A DNA stretch of 64,000 bases, taken from positions 18,251 to 82,250 of the forward strand of contig NW_026527303.1 in the NCBI RefSeq assembly GCF_022682495.2. Reading direction: 5' to 3'. Origin of the DNA: Desmodus rotundus (lineage: Eukaryota > Chordata > Mammalia > Chiroptera > Phyllostomidae). The notes beneath the pieces were generated by a model. That model searched no databases. It was not told the origin of the DNA and was given only the letters and a program-made list of their open reading frames with translations. The translations under genes were made by a program, and so were the position numbers. Positions 57,423 through 64,000 of this stretch are shown here, piece after piece; the stretch's first letter is position 1, and the number at the start of each line of letters is the position of its first letter.

Positions 57423-59918
57423 CACTGTGCGGGGCTGGGAGTGCTGCTGGCAAGTGTGGCCCAGGGGAAATCGAGCGGTCCTCTGGGTGGCAGGGTGGGC
57501 TTCCGTTACCCAGACAGGTGCCTAGGGTCCCTGTGAAAATGGTCTGACAGGTTAAGGGTGGGTCACGTGACCCGAGGGTGACTTGTGGTAGGGGAGCCTG
57601 AGTGCGGATGCGCGGCCAGGTCTAGGCCCGAAACTAACCAGCCGCGGCTCGGACAAAAGCCATCTCCTGGGGGCCTCCCCCCTGTTCTTCCATCCGTAAA
57701 GGGGGACCCCTTTACGGATGGAAGAACAGGGGGATCTTCGCAGTGGTGGGGACGAGACGGAGGGGTCTGCGGGTTTGCCGCCCCGCAGGCCAGTTGCTCG
57801 CACCCCGGCCCCTGGTGTCCCAGCCCCATGGAGGCAGAGGGCTGTTTATCGCGTGATGCAGGTGTCCTGCGGGGGTCAAGGGACGGCGTGGGCACTCCTC
57901 CAGCAAGAGAGGGCGCCTGGGCCCCGAGAGAGCCCCCAGGATAATCCCCAGCCCTGGCCCCCGTGGCTCCAGTGGCCTCCCCAGGCTCCTGCCATGGGGC
58001 CTGGACCTGCTCACCCGGGCCCAGGTGAGCCGTAGGTGAATGCCTTTTGTGGACGCCAAGGACCGGAGGCCGCGGATGCCTTCCCGGGGAGGGGGGTTCG
58101 AGCTCTGGGGGACCGAGGTCGCAGGGGTCCCATTCGCTTCTTGCATAGTTTAGGCCAGTCTTTACAGAGTGGAATCCGCCAGGTCCAAGTTTGCCGCCTG
58201 GGGCATGGTGGGGCCCTTTGAGCCAAAGCAAGACACTTAGCCGCTTAGGGGGAGGCATAGGCCTGAGTCCCCCGGGGAGAACCCGTCGGTGGACGTGGGT
58301 TCTGCCCGCCCGAGCGGAATCCACCTGGCTGGGCACCGTGGCCGGCCCCCGCCCCCGCCCTAGGTCCCCAGGTCTTCCCTGGGACCTCAGTCCCTGCGGG
58401 GGTGGGAGAACTGCTGGGAAGTGTGGTCCACGGGAAAACGCGCGGTCCTCTGGGTGGCAGGGAGGGCTTCCGTTTTCCCGGACACGACCTCAGGGACCCT
58501 GTGAACCTGGCAGGATATCTCAAGGGTGGAGCCCATGCCCGGAGGGAGGCTTGTGGTGGGGGGGCCTGCCTGCGCATGCGCAGCCCCACGTCTGGGCCCG
58601 AAACGAACCAGCCGCGGCCGGGACAAAAGCCATCTCCTGGGGGCCTCCCCCCTGTTCTTCCATCCGTAAAGGGGGATCCCTTTACGGATGGAAGAACAGG
58701 GGGATCTTCGTAGTGGTGGGGTCGTGACGGAGGGGTCTGCGGGTTTGCCGCCACGTAGGCCAGTTGCCCCCACCCCGGACCCTGGTGTCCCAGCGCCATG
58801 GAGGCAGAGGGCCGCTTATCAAGGGATGCAGGTGTCCTGCGGGGGTCAAGGGATGGCGTGGGCACTCCCCGGGCGAGGGCGGGCGCCTGGGCCCCAATAG
58901 CCCCTGGAAAAATCCCCAGCCCTGGCCCCCGTGGCTCCACTGGACTCCCCAGGTTCCTGCCATGGGGCCTGGTCCTGCTCACCCGGGCCCAGGTTCGCCG
59001 CAGGTGAAAGCCCTTTGCGGACGCCCAGGACCGGAGGCCGCGGATGCCTTCATGGGGAGGGCAGTTGAAGCTGTGCGGGACCGAGGTCGCAGCGGTCCCA
59101 GTCACTTCTTGTGAAGTTTAGGCCAGACTTTGGAGAGTGGAAGTAGCCAGGTCCAATTTTGCCGCCTGGGTGCAGGGTGGGGCGATTTGAGCCACAACAA
59201 GACTCCTATCCGCTTAGAGGGGGGCATAGGCCTGACTCCCAGGGGCGAACCCGTCGGTGGCATGGGTTCCACCGCCTGGGTCCGCTCCACCTGGCAGGAA
59301 ACCGTGGCCGGCCCCCCGCCCCCGCCCTGGGTCCCCACGTCTCCCTGGGACCTCAGCCTCTGCGCGGGTGGGAGAACTGCTGGGAAGTGTGGTCCACGGG
59401 AAAACGCTCGATCCTCAAGATGGAAGGGAGGGCTTCTGTTTCCCCGGACAGGTGCCCAGGGACCCTGTGAAACTGCTCTGACACCTCAAGGGTGGGTCAC
59501 GTGACCCCAGGGAGGCTGGTGGCTGGGGAGCCTGAGTGCGCATGCGCGGCCCAGGTCTTGGCCCCAAAGCAGCTGGCCGCGGCTCGGAGAAAAGCCATCT
59601 CCTGGGGGCCTCCCCATGTTCTTCCAAACGTAAAGGGGAACCCTTTTACGGATGGAAGAACGGCGGGATATTCGCACTGGTGGGGACGGGAGGGAGGGGC
59701 CTACGGGTTTGCCTCCAGGTAGGCCACTGGCTCGCACAGCGGGCCCAGGTGTCTGAGCCCCAGGGAGGCAGAGGGCCGCTTATCACGTGATGCAGGTGTC
59801 CTGCCGGGGTCAAGGGACGGCGTGGGCACTCACCGGGCGACACAGGACGCCTGGCCCTTAGAGAGGCCCCTGGAAAATCCCCCGCCCAGGCCCCCGGTCC
59901 CCAAGTCTGTCCTGCGCA
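57423..59918. repeat. Unit U24 (2,496 bp, 1-bp deletion in C)
   Basis: This is the partner of U20, but its A hairpin (57678-57733) is intact and perfect. The B hairpin (58648-58703) has the GATCCC centre. C has the one-G deletion near 59258. Confidence 0.97.
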
Positions 59919-62415
59919 CACTGTGCGGGGCTGGGAGTGCTGCTGGCAAGTGTGGCCCAGGGGAAATCGAGCGGTCCTCTGGGTGGCAGGGTGGGCTTCC
60001 GTTACCCAGACAGGTGCCTAGGGTCCCTGTGAAAATGGTCTGACAGGTTAAGGGTGGGTCACGTGACTCGAGGGTGACTTGTGGTAGGGGAGCCTGAGTG
60101 CGGATGCGCGGCCAGGTCTAGGCCCGAAACTAACCAGCCGCGGCTCGGACAAAAGCCATCTCCTGGGGGCCTCCCCCCTGTTCTTCCATCCGTAAAGGGA
60201 GACTGCGTTACAGATGGAAGAACAGGGGGATCTTCGCAGTGGTGGGGACGAGACGGAGGGGTCTGCGGGTTTGCCGCCCCGCAGGCCAGTTGCTCGCACC
60301 CCGGCTCCTGGTGTCCCAGCCCCATGGAGGCAGAGGGCTGTTTATCGCGTGATGCAGGTGTCCTGCGGGGGTCAAGGGACGGCGTGGGCACTCCTCCAGC
60401 AAGAGAGGGCGCCTGGGCCCCGAGAGAGCCCCCAGGATAATCCCCAGCCCTGGCCCCCGTGGCTCCAGTGGCCTCCCCAGGCTCCTGCCATGGGGCCTGG
60501 ACCTGCTCACCCGGGCCCAGGTGAGCCGCAGGTGAATGCCTTTTGTGGACGCCAAGGACCGGAGGCCGCGGATGCCTTCCCGGGGAGGGGGGTTCGAGCT
60601 CTGGGGGACCGAGGTCGCAGGGGTCCCATTCGCTTCTTGCATAGTTTAGGCCAGTCTTTACAGAGTGGAATCCGCCAGGTCCAAGTTTGCCGCCTGGGGC
60701 ATGGTGGGGCCCTTTGAGCCAAAGCAAGACACTTAGCCGCTTAGGGGGAGGCATAGGCCTGAGTCCCCCGGGGAGAACCCGTCGGTGGACGTGGGTTCTG
60801 CCCGCCCGAGCGGAATCCACCTGGCTGGGCACCGTGGCCGGCCCCCGCCCCCGCCCTAGGTCCCCAGGTCTTCCCTGGGACCTCAGTCCCTGCGGGGGTG
60901 GGAGAACTGCTGGGAAGTGTGGTCCACGGGAAAACGCGCGGTCCTCTGGGTGGCAGGGAGGGCTTCCGTTTTCCCGGACACGACCTCAGGGACCCTGTGA
61001 ACCTGGCAGGATATCTCAAGGGTGGAGCCCATGCCCGGAGGGAGGCTTGTGGTGGGGGGGCCTGCCTGCGCATGCGCAGCCCCACGTCTGGGCCCGAAAC
61101 GAACCAGCCGCGGCCGGGACAAAAGCCATCTCCTGGGGGCCTCCCCCCTGTTCTTCCATCCGTAAAGGGGGACCCCTTTACGGATGGAAGAACAGGGGGA
61201 TCTTCGTAGTGGTGGGGTCGTGACGGAGGTGTCTGCGGGTTTGCCGCCACGTAGGCCAGTTGCCCCCACCCCGGACCCTGGTGTCCCAGCGCCATGGAGG
61301 TAGAGGGCCGCTTATCAAGGGATGCAGGTGTCCTGCGGGGGTCAAGGGATGGCGTGGGCACTCCCCGGGCGAGGGCGGGCGCCTGGGCCCCAATAGCCCC
61401 TGGAAAAATCCCCAGCCCGGGCCCCCGTGGCTCCACTGGACTCCCCAGGTTCCTGCCATGGGGCCTGGTCCTGCTCACCCGGGCCCAGGTTCGCCGCAGG
61501 TGAAAGCCCTTTGCGGACGCCCAGGACCGGAGGCCGCGGATGCCTTCATGGGGAGGGGAGTTGAAGCACTGCGGGACCGAGGTCGCAGCGGTCCCAGTCA
61601 CTTCTTGTGAAGTTTAGGCCAGACTTTGGAGAGTGGAAGTAGCCAGGTCCAAGTTTGCTGCCTGGGTGCAGGGTGGGGCGATTTGAGCCACAACAAGACT
61701 CCTATCCGCTTAGAGGGGGGCATAGGCCTGACTCCCAGGGGCGAACCCGTCGGTGGGCATGGGTTCCACCGCCTGGGTCGGCTCCACCTGGCAGGAAACC
61801 GTGGCCGGCCCCCCGCCCCCGCCCTGGGTCCCCACGTCTCCCTGGGACCTCAGCCTCTGCGCGGGTGGGAGAACTGCTGGGAAGTGTGGTCCACGGGAAA
61901 ACGCTCGATCCTCAAGATGGAAGGGAGGGCTTCTGTTTCCCCGGACAGGTGCCCAGGGACCCTGTGAAACTGCTCTGACACCTCAAGGGTGGGTCACGTG
62001 ACCCCAGGGAGGCTGGTGGCTGGGGAGCCTGAGTGCGCATGCGCGGCCCAGGTCTTGGCCCCAAAGCAGCTGGCCGCGGCTCGGAGAAAAGCCATCTCCT
62101 GGGGGCCTCCCCATGTTCTTCCAAACGTAAAGGGGAACCCTTTTACGGATGGAAGAACGGCGGGATATTCGCACTGGTGGGGACGGGAGGGAGGGGCCTA
62201 CGGGTTTGCCTCCAGGTAGGCCACTGGCTCGCACAGCGGGCCCAGGTGTCTGAGCCCCAGGGAGGCAGAGGGCCGCTTATCACGTGATGCCGGTGTCCTG
62301 CCGGGGTCAAGGGACGGCGTGGGCACTCACCGGGCGACACAGGACGCCTGGCCCTTAGACAGGCCCCTGGAAAATCCCCCGCCCAGGCCCCCGGTCCCCA
62401 AGTCTGTCCTGCGCA
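59919..62415. repeat. Unit U25 (2,497 bp)
   Basis: This is the partner of U21, with the same C at 62291 beside the second E-box, 9,985 bp after 52306. The A hairpin is imperfect and the B hairpin (61144-61199) perfect. Confidence 0.97.
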
Positions 62416-64000
62416 CACTGTGCGGGGCTGGGAGTGCTGCTGGCAAGTGTGGCCCAGGGGAAATCGAGCGGTCCTCTGGGTGGCAGGGTGGGCTTCCGTT
62501 ACCCAGACAGGTGCCTAGGGTCCCTGTGAAAATGGTCTGACAGGTTAAGGGTGGGTCACGTGACCCGAGGGTGACTTGTGGTAGGGGAGCCTGAGTGCGG
62601 ATGCGCGGCCAGGTCTAGGCCCGAAACTAACCAGCCGCGGCTCGGACAAAAGCCATCTCCTGGGGGCCTCCCCCCTGTTCTTCCATCCGTAAAGGGGGAC
62701 CCCTTTACGGATGGAAGAACAGGGGGATCTTCGCAGTGGTGGGGACGAGACGGAGGGGTCTGCGGGTTTGCCGCCCCGCAGGCCAGTTGCTCGCACCCCG
62801 GCCCCTGGTGTCCCAGCCCCATGGAGGCAGAGGGCTGTTTATCGCGTGATGCAGGTGTCCTGCGGGGGTCAAGGGACGGCGTGGGCACTCCTCCAGCAAG
62901 AGAGGGCGCCTGGGCCCCGAGAGAGCCCCCAGGATAATCCCCAGCCCTGGCCCCCGTGGCTCCAGTGGCCTCCCCAGGCTCCTGCCATGGGGCCTGGACC
63001 TGCTCACCCGGGCCCAGGTGAGCCGTAGGTGAATGCCTTTTGTGGACGCCAAGGACCGGAGGCCGCGGATGCCTTCCCGGGGAGGGGGGTTCGAGCTCTG
63101 GGGGACCGAGGTCGCAGGGGTCCCATTCGCTTCTTGCATAGTTTAGGCCAGTCTTTACAGAGTGGAATCCGCCAGGTCCAAGTTTGCCGCCTGGGGCATG
63201 GTGGGGCCCTTTGAGCCAAAGCAAGACACTTAGCCGCTTAGGGGGAGGCATAGGCCTGAGTCCCCCGGGGAGAACCCGTCGGTGGACGTGGGTTCTGCCC
63301 GCCCGAGCGGAATCCACCTGGCTGGGCACCGTGGCCGGCCCCCGCCCCCGCCCTAGGTCCCCAGGTCTTCCCTGGGACCTCAGTCCCTGCGGGGGTGGGA
63401 GAACTGCTGGGAAGTGTGGTCCACGGGAAAACGCGCGGTCCTCTGGGTGGCAGGGAGGGCTTCCGTTTTCCCGGACACGACCTCAGGGACCCTGTGAACC
63501 TGGCAGGATATCTCAAGGGTGGAGCCCATGCCCGGAGGGAGGCTTGTGGTGGGGGGGCCTGCCTGCGCATGCGCAGCCCCACGTCTGGGCCCGAAACGAA
63601 CCAGCCGCGGCCGGGACAAAAGCCATCTCCTGGGGGCCTCCCCCCTGTTCTTCCATCCGTAAAGGGGGATCCCTTTACGGTGGAAGAACAGGGGGATCTT
63701 CGTAGTGGTGGGGTCGTGACGGAGGGGTCTGCGGGTTTGCCGCCACGTAGGCCAGTTGCCCCCACCCCGGACCCTGGTGTCCCAGCGCCATGGAGGCAGA
63801 GGGCCGCTTATCAAGGGATGCAGGTGTCCTGCGGGGGTCAAGGGATGGCGTGGGCACTCCCCGGGCGAGGGCGGGCGCCTGGGCCCCAATAGCCCCTGGA
63901 AAAATCCCCAGCCCTGGCCCCCGTGGCTCCACTGGACTCCCCAGGTTCCTGCCATGGGGCCTGGTCCTGCTCACCCGGGCCCAGGTTCGCCGCAGGTGAA
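62416..64000. repeat. Unit U26 (partial, 1,585 bp, cut by the window edge)
   Basis: This is the partner of U22. The A hairpin (62671-62726) is perfect. The B hairpin (63641-63695) carries the same one-base deletion (between 63680 and 63681) and GATCCC centre. The unit runs off the window inside monomer B. Confidence 0.97.

Larger units (their letters stand above)
1..64000. repeat. Macrosatellite array, 2,497-bp higher-order unit, 25 full copies plus one partial
   Basis: The same sequence beginning CACTGTGCGGGG recurs from base 1 to the right edge with spacings of 2,495 to 2,498 bp, all in one orientation. No unique DNA interrupts it and neither array end is in the window. Units differ by scattered substitutions and single-base indels and look roughly 99% alike by eye. 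The sequence is very GC-rich with many CpGs, so it resembles a tandemly repeated CpG island. I do not recognise the family. Transcription as non-coding RNA is possible but cannot be judged from sequence alone. Confidence 0.99.
54926..64000. repeat. Four-unit duplication, copy 2 (U23-U26, truncated by the window)
   Basis: It adjoins copy 1 and would end near 64,910 if complete. The largest difference from copy 1 is a cluster of changes confined to the A hairpin of U24 compared with U20. Confidence 0.9.

Noticed and set aside
1..64000. Ribosomal DNA, D4Z4, alpha satellite or another named family
   Set aside because: The unit is too short for rDNA and I recognise no rRNA core. I saw no homeobox-coding frame as in D4Z4 and no 171-bp periodicity. 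I cannot name the family without a repeat-library search, so none is claimed.
44941..64000. Assembly duplication artefact as the cause of the four-unit repeat
   Set aside because: The copies differ by private indels (near 46850 and 47706) and at the A hairpin, and the block extends an array already made of such blocks. Raw reads would be needed to exclude an artefact fully.
1..64000. Transposon or retroelement as the source of the repeat
   Set aside because: I saw no long terminal repeats, poly-A tail, transposase or reverse transcriptase motif, or target-site duplication around the monomer. The central inverted repeat could be an old element, but nothing in it identifies one.

Overview
The whole window is one tandem array of a GC- and CpG-rich repeat. 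I find no unique sequence, no supportable protein-coding gene, no rRNA or tRNA gene, no recognisable interspersed element and no CRISPR array. The repeat unit is 2,497 bp. There are 25 complete units, each 2,495 to 2,498 bp, and a 26th cut by the right edge, all in the same orientation. Every length difference is explained by a few single-base indels.

Each unit is itself a higher-order repeat of three related monomers: A (967 bp), B (967 bp) and C (563 bp). C is the same monomer with about 404 bp missing near its right end. Shared motifs recur at matching places: a CTCF-like motif (A and B), a palindromic CACGTG E-box (A and C), an NRF1-type TGCGCATGCGC palindrome (all three, one mismatch in A), a central inverted repeat of 44 to 56 bp (all three), and a GC-box/G-quadruplex motif (A and B). 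The B inverted repeat has 27-bp arms around a 2-bp spacer and is perfect in 18 of 26 units.

Unit starts (U1 to U26) are 1, 2498, 4995, 7492, 9988, 12485, 14981, 17477, 19974, 22470, 24967, 27464, 29961, 32458, 34955, 37452, 39949, 42445, 44941, 47439, 49934, 52431, 54926, 57423, 59919 and 62416. Above the unit there is a further layer. U3-U4 is duplicated as U5-U6 (4,993 bp each). U19-U22 is duplicated as U23-U26 (9,985 bp period, second copy cut by the window end). A segment from the end of U12 through U13 matches one from the end of U15 through U16 (7,491 bp apart). The array is a mosaic of shared variants, as expected from unequal exchange and gene conversion. The A-monomer hairpin switches state inside otherwise near-identical duplicates.

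Organism: a megabase-type macrosatellite with NRF1, E-box, CTCF-like and GC-box motifs suggests a vertebrate, most likely a mammal. This is inference; I do not recognise the repeat family and name no species. If the array works as anything, the motifs suggest a CpG-island-like, possibly transcribed or CTCF-bound macrosatellite of the general DXZ4/D4Z4 kind, not a set of genes. Long reading frames on both strands are Pro/Gly/Arg-rich products of base composition.
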